Positions 42,927 to 52,407 are shown, numbered from the stretch's first letter. The stretch is DNA of 64,000 nucleotides from Methanomassiliicoccales archaeon (GCA_013415865.1 CP058896.1:1283957-1347956), one strand, 5' to 3'. The notes: generated by a model not told the origin, from the sequence alone. Translations and numbers: made by a program.

Positions 42927-44156
42927 ATGAAGGAGTTCAACACGCTGGATGATTTCGACCTGAACGGAAAGACCGTCATTCTAAGAGTGGACATCAATTG
43001 CCCTCTGAAGCAAGGTTCCCTCGAGATCGAGGACGATAACAGGATCAAACAGATCATGCCCACGCTCCGCGAGCTCGCGGAAAAAGGTTCAAAGGTCGTG
43101 ATCATCGCTCATCAAGGACGTCCAGGTGAATGGGACTTCTGTCCGCTGGACAGGCATGCGGAGCTGCTCGGCAAACACCTTGGCAGAAAGGTAGGCTATA
43201 TCGATGACCTTTATGGGGAGAGGGCCATCTCTGCCATAAGGTCTATGAGGCCTGGTGACGTGATCGTCCTGAAGAATGTCAGGGAGCTTTCTTGTGAGCA
43301 GGAAAAGCGCTCAATGGAAGAACACGCGAGAGAGGAGATGGTGCAGAAGCTCGCCGCAGAGGCAGACCTGTATGTTTCCGACGCGTTCGGTGCAGCCCAC
43401 CGCGCGCAGTGCTCCCTCATCGGTTTCCAGGCAGTGCTACCATCGGCCGCAGGGCGTCTGATGGAAAAAGAACTGACAGCCCTAGGCAATGTTTTCAATG
43501 ATCCGCGAAGGCCCTGCCTCTTCGTACTTGGGGGGTCGAAATTCTCAGACTCGATCAAGGTCATCGACCGCGTGCTGACCAAGCGCATCGCCGACCAGGT
43601 CATCCTTGTCGGCCTGAGCGCCAACGCGTTCCTGAAGGCCAGGGGGGTCGACCTGGGGAAGGTCAGCGAAGAGGTCCTGATGAGGGAGTTCACGGCCGAG
43701 AACCTTGAGGCGGCCAAAAGACTTCTAAGGGAGAAGGGGGAAAGAATCCTCTTACCATTGGACGTAGGCGTGGATGATGACGGAAAAAGGAGGGACCTGA
43801 TGGTGGGGGACCTTCCAAGTGACCGACAGATACTCGACATAGGGCCGCTTTCGGTGGAGAAGTTCAAAAAGGTGATATCCAACGCAGGAACAGTGTTCAT
43901 GTCAGGGCCTGCAGGGGTCTTCGAGAGGGAGGAATTCTCACTTGGAACAAGAGAGCTTATGATGGCGGCGGTCACCTCATCGGCGTTCACCGTCATAGGA
44001 GGAGGGCATACGGTCGCCGCCTCTGAGAAGTTCGGCCTTTATGACAGGTTCTCCTATGTGAGCACTGGCGGAGGGGCTTTGGAGACGTATCTTCTTGGTA
44101 AGGCCCTTCCTGTCGTCGAGGCCTTGAAGTACGCGTACAACAGGAATAAAAAATGA
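42927..44156 (+). CDS. pgk: Phosphoglycerate kinase
   Basis: The archaeal PGK: VILRVDINCPL, IIAHQGRPG, the VSDAFGAAHRAQCSL, LGGSKFSDSIKV and the C-terminal GGGHTVAASEKFGLYDRFSYVSTGGGALE nucleotide region. The 409-residue length is normal. It interconverts 1,3-bisphosphoglycerate and 3-phosphoglycerate. Start ATG 42927 has AAGGTGGAACA upstream. It converges with the dapL gene. Confidence 0.95.
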   Translation: MKEFNTLDDFDLNGKTVILRVDINCPLKQGSLEIEDDNRIKQIMPTLRELAEKGSKVVIIAHQGRPGEWDFCPLDRHAELLGKHLGRKVGYIDDLYGERAISAIRSMRPGDVIVLKNVRELSCEQEKRSMEEHAREEMVQKLAAEADLYVSDAFGAAHRAQCSLIGFQAVLPSAAGRLMEKELTALGNVFNDPRRPCLFVLGGSKFSDSIKVIDRVLTKRIADQVILVGLSANAFLKARGVDLGKVSEEVLMREFTAENLEAAKRLLREKGERILLPLDVGVDDDGKRRDLMVGDLPSDRQILDIGPLSVEKFKKVISNAGTVFMSGPAGVFEREEFSLGTRELMMAAVTSSAFTVIGGGHTVAASEKFGLYDRFSYVSTGGGALETYLLGKALPVVEALKYAYNRNKK

Positions 44157-44196
44157 TGGAGCGGCATGGAATGTCCTCTGCCATCGCATCTCGTCC

Positions 44197-45354
44197 TCAA
44201 AGGACTTTTCGCATCCTCTCTATGGCCTCGACGATCCTTTCGGTGGGCTGGGTGGTCGCGAACCTTACATAGCCCTCCCCGAATCCACCGAAACCTATCC
44301 CAGGAGTACAGACCACCCCTACATTCAGCAATTTATCTGCAAACTTCATCGACGGCCCATCGACCTTGAGCCACAGGTAAAAGGTCCCTTTCGGAGGGTC
44401 GACCTTGAACCCCAGGCTCCTCAGACCTTTGACCAGCACATTGCGCCGGTCCTCATATACCCTTATGTTCTCTTTGACGATATCCGGCTTCTCCGCACCC
44501 TTATACATCTCCAGTGCCCTGACCATTGCCTTCTGTATGAACATCGGCGCCCCGGAATCGATCTGGGATTTCACCTTTCGAAGTCCAGAGATGAGGTTGG
44601 CGTCGCCCACCGCATAACCTATGCGGAATCCCGTCATGTTGAAGGTCTTCGACAAAGAGCCAAACTCGATCGCTCCATTCCCCTGGCAGCACTCAAGGAT
44701 GCTAGGGGCAACATAATCATCGAAGGTCATCTCCGAATAGGCGTTGTCATATGCCAATATGGTATCGGTCTCGATACACCAGGTGGACGCCTTCCAAAGG
44801 AAGTCCTTGGGGGCGACCGCGCCGGTGGGGTTGTTAGGATAGTTGAGGTAGAGCATCCTCGCGTCCGAGGGAAGGGCATCCAGATCGGGAAGGAAACCCT
44901 TGTCCGGTATAAGGGGCACCTTGACCGGCACGGCGTCGCAGAGAAGAGTGCCTCCCTGGGAATAGACCGGATAGCCAGGGTCCGGGCACAGCACCTTCTC
45001 TCCTGGGTTCACGAAGGCCCTGCAGATGTTGGCAATGCCCTCCTTGCTGCCGATCAATATCGCCACCTCGCCGTCCGGGTCCACATCCACATTGAAGCGC
45101 CTTTTGTACCAGGCCGAGACAGCTCTCCGCACCTCAGGTTCGCCGCTGCTCGAGGGATATCTATGGTTCGTAGGGTCGTCGAGCTGTCTCTTGACCTCTT
45201 CGACTATAGGAGAAGGCGTCGGGATGTCCGGGTCCCCTATACCAAAATCGATGATGTCAAGCCCCTCCTGGCGCTTTCTCTTCACCTTCTCCTCGATCTC
45301 GACGAACAGGTATGGCGGTATCTTTTTCAGACGAGTCGCATAGTCGAACGGCAT
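44197..45354 (-). CDS. dapL: LL-diaminopimelate aminotransferase
   Basis: A class I/II PLP enzyme of 385 residues. Visible: DFGIGDPDIPTP at the N terminus, SKEGIANICRAFV, YPNNPTGAVA, the DNAYSEM loop and the PLP-lysine motif FGSLSKTFNMTGFRIGYAVG. It converts tetrahydrodipicolinate directly to LL-diaminopimelate, skipping the DapDCE acylation steps, which explains their absence. It is the last gene of the lysine operon. Confidence 0.92.
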   Translation of the reverse strand: MPFDYATRLKKIPPYLFVEIEEKVKRKRQEGLDIIDFGIGDPDIPTPSPIVEEVKRQLDDPTNHRYPSSSGEPEVRRAVSAWYKRRFNVDVDPDGEVAILIGSKEGIANICRAFVNPGEKVLCPDPGYPVYSQGGTLLCDAVPVKVPLIPDKGFLPDLDALPSDARMLYLNYPNNPTGAVAPKDFLWKASTWCIETDTILAYDNAYSEMTFDDYVAPSILECCQGNGAIEFGSLSKTFNMTGFRIGYAVGDANLISGLRKVKSQIDSGAPMFIQKAMVRALEMYKGAEKPDIVKENIRVYEDRRNVLVKGLRSLGFKVDPPKGTFYLWLKVDGPSMKFADKLLNVGVVCTPGIGFGGFGEGYVRFATTQPTERIVEAIERMRKVL

Positions 45355-45367
45355 TGATGTTCACCTC

Positions 45368-46195
45368 TCAGATGGTCTCACCATGATAGACGAGCGTGGC
45401 AGGCCCTCTCATCAGCACACCCCCGAGGTCCGACCTCACGGTTATCCATAGGCTGCCTCCAGGAAGTGCGACCTCCACCTCTTTGTCGAACGGCGCCTTC
45501 CCTAGGACCGCCGCGGCGGTCACGACCGCGCACGCCCCCGTGCCGCATGCCATGGTCCAAGCCGCCCCCCGCTCATAGACCTTGACCTTCAGTATCCCAT
45601 TCTCTGATTTAACGAATTCTACGTTCGTCCTTCGGGGGAACATCGGATGCTTTTCGATCTTGGGGCCCAAAGTAGCGACGACCTCATCGGACAGGTCTTG
45701 AAATATGACGAAGTGCGGGTTGCCCATCGATACCGCGGTCCCTCGGACGTTGAGACCTTCGACGTCGATCGCGCAATCGATATACCGGCCATCGCACGCC
45801 ATCGGGATGTCCTTGCATTCAAACCTCGGCGCCCCCATATCCACTTTGACGGTGCTGACCCTCCCGTCCTTCAGGTCGCATTCGACCTTTTTGAGGCCTG
45901 CCAGCGTTGCTATCACCATCTTTTTGCTCTTCACGGTCCCACTATCGTAAAGATGCTTGGCAACACATCTTATCCCATTGCCGCACATCTCCGCCTCGCT
46001 GCCATCCGAGTTCATCACCACCATGCGGGCGTCCGCCCTCGGGTCCTTCTCGATGTATAGAACGCCATCGGCCCCTATGCCGAATCTGCGGTCACAGGTG
46101 GCCCTGACGAAAGCAGGGTCCTTTGAGACCTTGCCGTCAAAGTTCTCCACCAGAACGAAGTCATTGCCCAGGCCATGGTACTTCCAGAACCTCAA
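45368..46195 (-). CDS. dapF: Diaminopimelate epimerase
   Basis: The two catalytic cysteines are in EMCGNGIRCVA and TMACGTGACAVV. KYHGLGNDFVLVEN and NPHFVIF are also typical. The 275 residues match the family. It converts LL- to meso-diaminopimelate. The start ATG overlaps the stop of lysA (ATGA), so the two are translationally coupled. A 13-base gap separates dapL. Confidence 0.95.
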   Translation of the reverse strand: MRFWKYHGLGNDFVLVENFDGKVSKDPAFVRATCDRRFGIGADGVLYIEKDPRADARMVVMNSDGSEAEMCGNGIRCVAKHLYDSGTVKSKKMVIATLAGLKKVECDLKDGRVSTVKVDMGAPRFECKDIPMACDGRYIDCAIDVEGLNVRGTAVSMGNPHFVIFQDLSDEVVATLGPKIEKHPMFPRRTNVEFVKSENGILKVKVYERGAAWTMACGTGACAVVTAAAVLGKAPFDKEVEVALPGGSLWITVRSDLGGVLMRGPATLVYHGETI

Positions 46196-47451
46196 ATCAT
46201 CAACCTCGACGGTATCCTCTGATGGGCGACAAGGTCATCGACGGTCTCAGCCTCTCGGATGAGATGCATCTGGCCATCATGGACCAGCACTTCAGCGGGC
46301 TTGCCCCTCGCATTATAGTTCGAGCACATCGAGAAGCCATATGCGCCGGTGTCGTAAACGACGATGATGTCTCCCTCGGAGACCTTGGGGAGCCGCCTGT
46401 CCTTTGCGATGAAATCCCCTGTCTCACAGATCGGCCCTACGACATCGTAGACCAGCTCTGCAGGGGAATCGAATTTGTTTGCGACGGCGACGTGATGATA
46501 GGAACCGTAGAACGCGGGCCTGATCAAAGTGTTGAAACCCGCATCTACGCTGGCGAACCTTTTCTCAGGGGTCTCTTTCACATCGTTGACGGTGGTGAGT
46601 AGCACGGTAGAATCGCACACGATGTATCTCCCAGGCTCTAGTGCCAGGGTCTTGATCTCTGTGGCATCCTTTACCCGCGATACGATGGCATCTGCAAGCG
46701 CCTCGACATCCATCTCATGTTCCTCGGGCCTATAAGGGATCCCGATCCCGCCACCGAGGTCGAGCATCTCGAGCTGTAGACCTAGCACGTCCTTTATCTC
46801 ATTGACGAGCTCGACCATGACCTCGGTGACCTGAACGAAAGGATCTACATCCATCACGCCTGCCCCTATATGACAATGGATCCCGAAAGGTCTCAGGCCC
46901 AGCGCAAGCGCCTCCGCATAGGCGTTCACGATAGCGCTCTTCGGCACACCGAACTTTGTTGTCTTGGCCCCGGTGACCACGTGGGCATGATGGCCGGCCC
47001 CTACCCCAGGGTTGACCCTGAAGGATACAGGGTAGTCAGGCGCTATCGCCGCCAGCCTTCTCATCTCTGAAAGGGAATCGATGTTTATGGGGACCTTCCT
47101 TTTGACCAGTCCCTTCAGCTCTGCTGTGCTGACCCCGGTACCGGTGTATAGTATCCTGTCAGGGGTGAAACCTGCCTTGATGCAAAGGTCCACCTCACCG
47201 ATGGAGACAGCATCTATGCAGCTCCCTTCTTGCTCCAATATCCTCAAGATCGTCAGATTATTGTTCGCCTTAAGGGCATAGTGGATCCTTGTAGGCATCC
47301 TGTCGTTGAACGCCTTGTCTATCTTCCTGAAGTTCTCTCTGAGGCGCTCTTCGTCCGTCACATAGACGGGCGTCCCGAACCGCTTGGCTATCTCCGATGC
47401 CCTGACACCTCCGATGATCATTGTTCCATCAATGCTCTGGAAATCTCTCAT
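46192..47451 (-). CDS. lysA: Diaminopimelate decarboxylase
   Basis: The PLP Lys is in HYALKANNN; FGTPVYVTDEERL, HCHIGAG, EMLDLGGGIGIPY and the active-site ETGDFIAKDRRLP are family motifs. It makes lysine from meso-diaminopimelate. ATG 47451 lies 2 bases after the lysC stop, with GGTGG 5 nt upstream; a longer frame would begin inside lysC. About 419 residues, normal for the family. Confidence 0.95.
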   Translation of the reverse strand: MRDFQSIDGTMIIGGVRASEIAKRFGTPVYVTDEERLRENFRKIDKAFNDRMPTRIHYALKANNNLTILRILEQEGSCIDAVSIGEVDLCIKAGFTPDRILYTGTGVSTAELKGLVKRKVPINIDSLSEMRRLAAIAPDYPVSFRVNPGVGAGHHAHVVTGAKTTKFGVPKSAIVNAYAEALALGLRPFGIHCHIGAGVMDVDPFVQVTEVMVELVNEIKDVLGLQLEMLDLGGGIGIPYRPEEHEMDVEALADAIVSRVKDATEIKTLALEPGRYIVCDSTVLLTTVNDVKETPEKRFASVDAGFNTLIRPAFYGSYHHVAVANKFDSPAELVYDVVGPICETGDFIAKDRRLPKVSEGDIIVVYDTGAYGFSMCSNYNARGKPAEVLVHDGQMHLIREAETVDDLVAHQRIPSRLMI

Positions 47452-47452
47452 G

Positions 47453-48808
47453 TCAACCACCGATGTATTTATCATGCAACGTTCTGACGACCTTCACCGC
47501 CAGGTCATTGCTGACGACGAAGTTCAAGGCCACGTCCGAGGCCCCTTCGGATATCATCTCGACGTTCGCCCCGGCCTCTGTGACCGCTGCGAACACTTTG
47601 GCCGATACCCCGCAAGTCTCTAGCATGCCATCCCCTACCGCACATATCAACGATACGCCATCCTTTACATGGACCTTTTCTATGTCGTCCTTGAGGGCCT
47701 TCACCCTTTCACAGATCTCAGGCACCTGTTCTGAAGGGACCAGGACCGCCAATGTGGACAAGGATGTTGATATCGCATATGAGGTGACACCGTGGTCGCA
47801 GACCGCCTCCAGTATCTTGTTCACGAGACCGGGCTGGTACACTATCTCTCCTGAGTAGATCTTGACGATCGAGAGGTCCTTCTTCATCGCGACGCTCCTC
47901 AGCATCGTGTTCCCTGGCTGCCTCATCTTGAATATCCTTGTTCCCTTCCCGTCAGGATTGAAAGAGTTCTTGACCCATACCTCCAGGTCCTTTTTCCTTG
48001 CCGGTTCTATTGTCCTTGGGTGGAGGACCTTTGCCCCGAAGTATGCGAGCTCGGCCGCCTCGTTATAGTCCATCATCTCGAGGGTCTTCGCGCCCGGGAC
48101 TATCCTTGGGTCTGCGGTCATGAAACCGTCCACATCGGTCCAGATCTCCACCACATCAGCGTCCAGACCGTTCCCGACAACAGATCCAGAATAATCGGAC
48201 CCACCTCTCCCGAACGTAAGAGGACGACCTTCCGGGTCTATACCATAATACCCCGTGATGACCGGCGTCCTGCCCTTCTCGATGAGAGGGAGCACATTCT
48301 TTTTTAAATTGACGCTCGTGGTGAAGAGGTCCGCTGAGCCGTTCCCTGGTGAGCCCTCGGCCGCGATCCCGGCCTCTTCGCTCGTCATCGCCACCGCATC
48401 GTAGCCCTTCGACCTAAGGACATATGCTACAGTCAGAGAAGATAGGCGCTCTCCCCAGCTGGATATTGTATCATGTATGACAGACCTCTCGCGTCTGTTC
48501 TTCGATGAATGATATGCTCTGAGCGCCCTCCGCAGCCCGTCCAACCTTTCCTCTAATAAAGGGCGGTACTCCTCGAGAAGCTCGGGCCTGATATGGTCCA
48601 CCGCCACGGTGATATGCCTCTCCCTGATCTTCTCGATGGCCCTCGTCTCAGGCTCCTTCATCAATGAGATCAAAGCGTTGGTGACACCAGACATCGCCGA
48701 CACCACGACCGCCTTTGGGGCAGGGTCGCGGATGATGATCCCAGCAGTACGTCCGATGGCCTCGCTGGAGCCAACGCTCGTACCGCCGAACTTCATCACT
48801 TTGATCAA
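47453..48808 (-). CDS. lysC: Aspartate kinase
   Basis: The start MIKVMKFGGTSVGSSEA, then FGRGGSDYSGSVV and DVDGFMTADPR are catalytic-domain motifs. The C-terminal ACT domains (SIVKIYSG, VTSYAISTSLSTLAVLV, KVFAAVTEAGANVEMISEG) suggest feedback control by lysine or threonine. TTG 48808 overlaps the dapB stop (TTGA) and has GGAGGTG 8 nt before; ATG 48796 is an alternative. No aspartate-semialdehyde dehydrogenase gene lies in this operon. Confidence 0.93.
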   Translation of the reverse strand: MIKVMKFGGTSVGSSEAIGRTAGIIIRDPAPKAVVVSAMSGVTNALISLMKEPETRAIEKIRERHITVAVDHIRPELLEEYRPLLEERLDGLRRALRAYHSSKNRRERSVIHDTISSWGERLSSLTVAYVLRSKGYDAVAMTSEEAGIAAEGSPGNGSADLFTTSVNLKKNVLPLIEKGRTPVITGYYGIDPEGRPLTFGRGGSDYSGSVVGNGLDADVVEIWTDVDGFMTADPRIVPGAKTLEMMDYNEAAELAYFGAKVLHPRTIEPARKKDLEVWVKNSFNPDGKGTRIFKMRQPGNTMLRSVAMKKDLSIVKIYSGEIVYQPGLVNKILEAVCDHGVTSYAISTSLSTLAVLVPSEQVPEICERVKALKDDIEKVHVKDGVSLICAVGDGMLETCGVSAKVFAAVTEAGANVEMISEGASDVALNFVVSNDLAVKVVRTLHDKYIGG

Positions 48809-49584
48809 AGACCAAGCACCTCCGCCATGGTGTGGACCTTTCCGTCCTTCTTTCCATGGACCCATCGCACCGCAGTGATGCAGCCCTCGGCGAACGCCTC
48901 CCTTGAGTGAGCTTTATGGGTAAGTTCCAATCTCTCTTTGTTCCCACCGAATATCACAGTATGCTCCCCCACTACATCTCCGATCCTCACGGCATGTATG
49001 CCTATCTCTCTCCCCCGCGCTCCGACAACCCCTTCCCGTCCGCAGAGCAACTTCTCCACGCCCGTCGATTCTGAGATGATCCTCGCTGCCTTCAAGGCAG
49101 TGCCTGACGGCGCATCCTTCTTCTTGTCATGATGGACCTCGATGATCTCGACCTCATAGTCGGGCAACATCCTCGCCATCTGCTCGCACAATTTCCAGAA
49201 GACATTGACGCCTATGCTGAAGTTCGCCGTGAGAACGGCAGAGGAACCCTTTCCCGCTATCAGCCTCTCGACCTCCTTTATGGCCCCCTCATTGATGCCA
49301 GTGCTTCCTATGACACAATTTATCCCTGAAGGTAGGGCCCTCATCAGATTGACCTCGGCCGCCGATGCTGGAGTGACATCCACGAAGACATCCGCTTCCT
49401 TGACCAGGGCCCCGATATCATCCGGTCCAACGGCATGGACCCCCGGGGCTATCTCCTTGCCGACATGACCTCCGTTGGCAGATACCACCGCCCCTGCCAA
49501 GCACATGTCATCCTGAGCCTCGATGAGACGACATACCAGGGACCCTAGTTTGCCTGTGGCGCCTGCCACCACGACCCTTATCAT
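48805..49584 (-). CDS. dapB: 4-Hydroxy-tetrahydrodipicolinate reductase
   Basis: The Rossmann start IRVVVAGATGKLGSLVCRLI, DVTPASAAEVNL and the substrate site EVHHDKKKDAPSGTALK identify DapB. The 259 residues match. It reduces the DapA product with NAD(P)H to tetrahydrodipicolinate. Its end overlaps lysC by four bases, and dapA ends 11 bases before its start (reading on the minus strand). Confidence 0.95.
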   Translation of the reverse strand: MIRVVVAGATGKLGSLVCRLIEAQDDMCLAGAVVSANGGHVGKEIAPGVHAVGPDDIGALVKEADVFVDVTPASAAEVNLMRALPSGINCVIGSTGINEGAIKEVERLIAGKGSSAVLTANFSIGVNVFWKLCEQMARMLPDYEVEIIEVHHDKKKDAPSGTALKAARIISESTGVEKLLCGREGVVGARGREIGIHAVRIGDVVGEHTVIFGGNKERLELTHKAHSREAFAEGCITAVRWVHGKKDGKVHTMAEVLGL

Positions 49585-49595
49585 CGAAAATCACC

Positions 49596-50468
49596 TCAGA
49601 TCAATCTGAGCTCGGACAGCGCAGTTCGAACGATCTCCGCGTTGGAAGGCTCCATGTCGCACAGCGGCAGACGGAAGACACCGGATGGGCGTTTCATCAT
49701 CCTCATCGCCGTCTTTACCGGTATAGGGTTCGTCTCTACGAACAGGCTCTTGAACAACGGGAGCAGTCTGAAGTGCAGGTCCCTCGCCTTTTCGAGCTCT
49801 CCATTTTGCATGTAATGCACCATGTCCGATACCATTCTTGGGGCAACGTTCGATGCCACTGATATGACCCCCTTGGCCCCGGCCGCCATCAATGGGAAAG
49901 TAAGATTATCATCGCCAGAAAGGACATCGAAGCTCGGGGGAAGGTCCCTGAGTATCTGCATGATCTGGTCCAGGTTCCCTGAGGCTTCCTTGATGCCGAC
50001 GATGTTAGGTATCTCCGACATCTTCTTGATGGTGCCTGGAAGTATGTTGCTGCCCGTCCTTCCAGGAACATTGTATACGATTATCGGTATGTCAACGGCC
50101 TTGGCTATGGCCTCATAGTGCTTGAATATCCCCTTCTGCGTGGGTTTGTTATAATAAGGAGATATAGATAGAACGGCATCGACACCCAGGTCCTTCGCAC
50201 CCTTCGTCAGATGTATGGCCTCGTGCGTGGCGTTGCTTCCGGCCCCGGCTATCACCTTGACCTTTTTCTTTGTCTCCATGACGATCTGGATCACCCTAAG
50301 GTGTTCTTTGTGGGACAGCGTCGCCGACTCACCTGTCGTTCCACAGGGGACTACCGCATCGACCCCCTCCCTCTCTTGTATCCTCACTAGCTCGCGTATC
50401 CCCTCCTCATCGAGCTCTCCATTGTCCTTGAACGGTGTTATCAATGCCGTCGCGCATCCTGCGAACAT
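49596..50468 (-). CDS. dapA: 4-Hydroxy-tetrahydrodipicolinate synthase
   Basis: A TIM-barrel lyase: ATALITPFKDNGELDE at the N terminus, VVPCGTTGESATLS, the Schiff-base region GIKEASGNLDQ and YNVPGRTGSN (Tyr). The 290 residues are typical. It joins pyruvate with aspartate semialdehyde. It begins one base after the Lrp-family regulator ends, as second gene of the operon. Confidence 0.95.
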   Translation of the reverse strand: MFAGCATALITPFKDNGELDEEGIRELVRIQEREGVDAVVPCGTTGESATLSHKEHLRVIQIVMETKKKVKVIAGAGSNATHEAIHLTKGAKDLGVDAVLSISPYYNKPTQKGIFKHYEAIAKAVDIPIIVYNVPGRTGSNILPGTIKKMSEIPNIVGIKEASGNLDQIMQILRDLPPSFDVLSGDDNLTFPLMAAGAKGVISVASNVAPRMVSDMVHYMQNGELEKARDLHFRLLPLFKSLFVETNPIPVKTAMRMMKRPSGVFRLPLCDMEPSNAEIVRTALSELRLI

Positions 50469-50891
50469 TCATTTCCCTCCAAAGTGCTCTTTAAGAATCA
50501 ACCGGGTCCTGGTGGACTGTACATTATCGAATCTTCTGATCCTCTCGATGATCTCATTCAGCTGAGGCGATGAGGTGACATCGATGATAGCGACTATGTC
50601 CTCTTCACCGGTGACCTCATAGACCTCGGCGACCCCCTCGAACTTGGATATGTTGGCCGCGACCTCAGAGGTGTTGACGTTGACATCGATCTTGACCTCG
50701 ATTATCGCCTTGACGTTCTTGCTGCTGGTCTTGATGGTGAAGCTCTGGATCACCCCGTCCTCAAAGAGCTTCTTAACCCTGCTCCTTATTGTGCCTTCAG
50801 AAACGTTGAGCTCGTTCGCTATCTCCACAAAGGGCTTCCTTGAGTCCTTCTTAAGGATGTCGATGATCCTGTCATCAAGATGGTCTATCAT
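50469..50891 (-). CDS. Lrp/AsnC-family transcriptional regulator, likely lysine-operon regulator
   Basis: The N-terminal winged helix (LDDRIIDILKKDSRKPFVEIANELNVSEGTIRSRVKKL) and C-terminal RAM ligand domain (EVYEVTGEEDIVAIIDV) define the Lrp/AsnC family. It is the first gene in the lysine operon and touches dapA. By analogy with Sulfolobus LysM, an Lrp-type activator that senses lysine, this protein may regulate the same operon. A palindrome lies at the expected transcription start. Confidence 0.93.
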   Translation of the reverse strand: MIDHLDDRIIDILKKDSRKPFVEIANELNVSEGTIRSRVKKLFEDGVIQSFTIKTSSKNVKAIIEVKIDVNVNTSEVAANISKFEGVAEVYEVTGEEDIVAIIDVTSSPQLNEIIERIRRFDNVQSTRTRLILKEHFGGK

Positions 50892-50904
50892 CTTAGATCA
50901 CTCT

Positions 50905-50918
50905 CCGTTAAAAAACGG
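50905..50918. promoter_or_regulatory. Palindrome CCGTT-N4-AACGG, candidate operator of the lysine operon
   Basis: Five-base arms around four A/T bases lie 14-27 bases before the Lrp-type start and just downstream of the likely TATA element. A dimeric regulator bound there would block initiation. A role for the adjacent Lrp protein is inferred from position. Confidence 0.5.
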
Positions 50919-50933
50919 CAAGTTTTCATTTTT

Positions 50934-50946
50934 CGTATATTTTTTT
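50934..50946 (-). promoter_or_regulatory. Probable TATA element of the lysine operon
   Basis: The minus-strand sequence AAAAAAATATACG lies 43-55 bases before the regulator start, giving a likely start of transcription about 50910-50918, inside the palindrome. Confidence 0.5.
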
Positions 50947-51029
50947 ACTTAAATCGAATGATGTTATTTAATATTTCCGAAAAATCCGGTTAATACTGTT
51001 CAAACGCATAATTTTTCAACGAAAACCGC

Positions 51030-51506
51030 TCATCGGTTGAACTGTTGGACGAAGCGTAGCCAACGCTTCTCATCATCGACCTTCTCCATCAACGCCCTCT
51101 TTTTAAGGTCCCCTCTTTCCTTGTCCAGCCCCCTGAGCTCGTCCACTGCCCGCAACAGTCCCAGCACCTCGTCGAGGACCACATGAGCGTCCCTCCTCGA
51201 GAGCGAATCATCATTCTTGAGCTCCTTCTCGAGTCTCCTGGCCTCGCGTTCAAGCATCTCCGCCAGCTCTCGTGCATTCCTGACATCCTCCTCGCTCACA
51301 TCCTCATCGGAAATGAACCTGAATATCGTATCGCGGAGAGGAACATCCTTTCCATCGATGACATAGCGGTCGGGTATGAGCTCCCCCACCCAAAAGAGCG
51401 CGCTGTGTATCCTCGCCATTATTCTCTCTCTATCCTTTGAGGTCAGACAATGCCTCCCCTCCTCGATGGAGGAATCATCACATGGAATCCTCTTTTCGCC
51501 TTCCAT
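51030..51506 (-). CDS. DUF5788-like archaeal protein
   Basis: The 158-residue protein has RIMARIHSALFWVGELIPDRYVIDGKDVPLRDTIFRF, which resembles DUF5788, then a charged helical region likely to form a coiled coil. The function is unknown. It lies 4 bases after the ketopantoate reductase-like gene ends, reading on the minus strand, but the frames do not overlap. A hairpin (AACCG/CGGTT, 51024-51038) overlaps the stop codon. Confidence 0.6.
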   Translation of the reverse strand: MEGEKRIPCDDSSIEEGRHCLTSKDRERIMARIHSALFWVGELIPDRYVIDGKDVPLRDTIFRFISDEDVSEEDVRNARELAEMLEREARRLEKELKNDDSLSRRDAHVVLDEVLGLLRAVDELRGLDKERGDLKKRALMEKVDDEKRWLRFVQQFNR

Positions 51507-51510
51507 ATTT

Positions 51511-52407
51511 TTATTCCCAGGTCTCGAGCGCCTTCACTATCTTGACCATGCGAGAGTTGATCCTGACCATCTCTGGGCGAGGTGCAAGGTCGCAGATCGC
51601 CCCATTGATAGCATCTATCTCGGTCCTCCGCTTATTTTCAAGGTCCTGGAGCATGCTCGACCTGTTCCTTGCCGTCGATCTTATCACGTCGATAACATCC
51701 TCGAATGAAACCATTTTCTTTGTCAGCACATTCAAGCACACGGCGACGTCAAGCCCCTCATTGAACAACGCCTTTGAAAGTGCAAGATGGTCAGGGTTCT
51801 CGAGGATAGAGCCGTTGGGCTCCATCAATAGCGCGGTCACGGGGTTTATGGCCGCATTGATGAGGGCCTTTCGCCAGACCGAGGCCACAATATCATCGGT
51901 CACCTTCACCTCGAACCCCGCAGACCTGAGCAGCTGGGCGGCCAACGTCGCCCTCGATAGCCTTCCCTCTAACGACCCGACCTCGAACCATCCTTTTCCT
52001 GTCAGACGTACCCGTCCAGGGCCGAGCAGAGTGGCCCCCAGGGAGGCCACGGCGATGACCGGCCTGGCAAAGCTGGCCCTCAAAGGTCCTTTGAGGACCC
52101 ATAGACCGTTCTGTACGATCACAACGGTGGTGCTTGGGCCTATGAGCCTCAGCGAGTCCTTGACCGCCTGCTCCAGGTCATAGGCTTTCACGGTGATGAT
52201 GACGGCATCCTGAACAGGTAGCTTCTTGGTCGAAGTGGTGGCAACTGGCCAATAAGTACCAGCATTCTCCCCTTCGATGATCAGCCCGTTCTTCGTCACC
52301 TCATGGACATGCTCCTTTCTCCCGACCAAAGTGACCAGGTAGTCCCCTGAAAGGAGACCGCCGATGACGCTTCCGACCGCTCCCGCCCCGATTATCGCGA
52401 CCTTCAT
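51511..52407 (-). CDS. panE: Ketopantoate reductase (PanE/ApbA family)
   Basis: The N-terminal KVAIIGAGAVGSVIGGLLSG Rossmann motif, TVKAYDLEQAVKD, VVIVQNGL and the C-terminal WRKALINAAINPVTALL (catalytic Lys) match PanE. The 298-residue length is normal. It reduces 2-dehydropantoate for CoA synthesis. Some archaeal members of the family act on other 2-keto acids, so the symbol is a best guess. The start overlaps the end of the alkyltransferase-EndoV fusion gene (ATGA). Confidence 0.85.
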   Translation of the reverse strand: MKVAIIGAGAVGSVIGGLLSGDYLVTLVGRKEHVHEVTKNGLIIEGENAGTYWPVATTSTKKLPVQDAVIITVKAYDLEQAVKDSLRLIGPSTTVVIVQNGLWVLKGPLRASFARPVIAVASLGATLLGPGRVRLTGKGWFEVGSLEGRLSRATLAAQLLRSAGFEVKVTDDIVASVWRKALINAAINPVTALLMEPNGSILENPDHLALSKALFNEGLDVAVCLNVLTKKMVSFEDVIDVIRSTARNRSSMLQDLENKRRTEIDAINGAICDLAPRPEMVRINSRMVKIVKALETWE

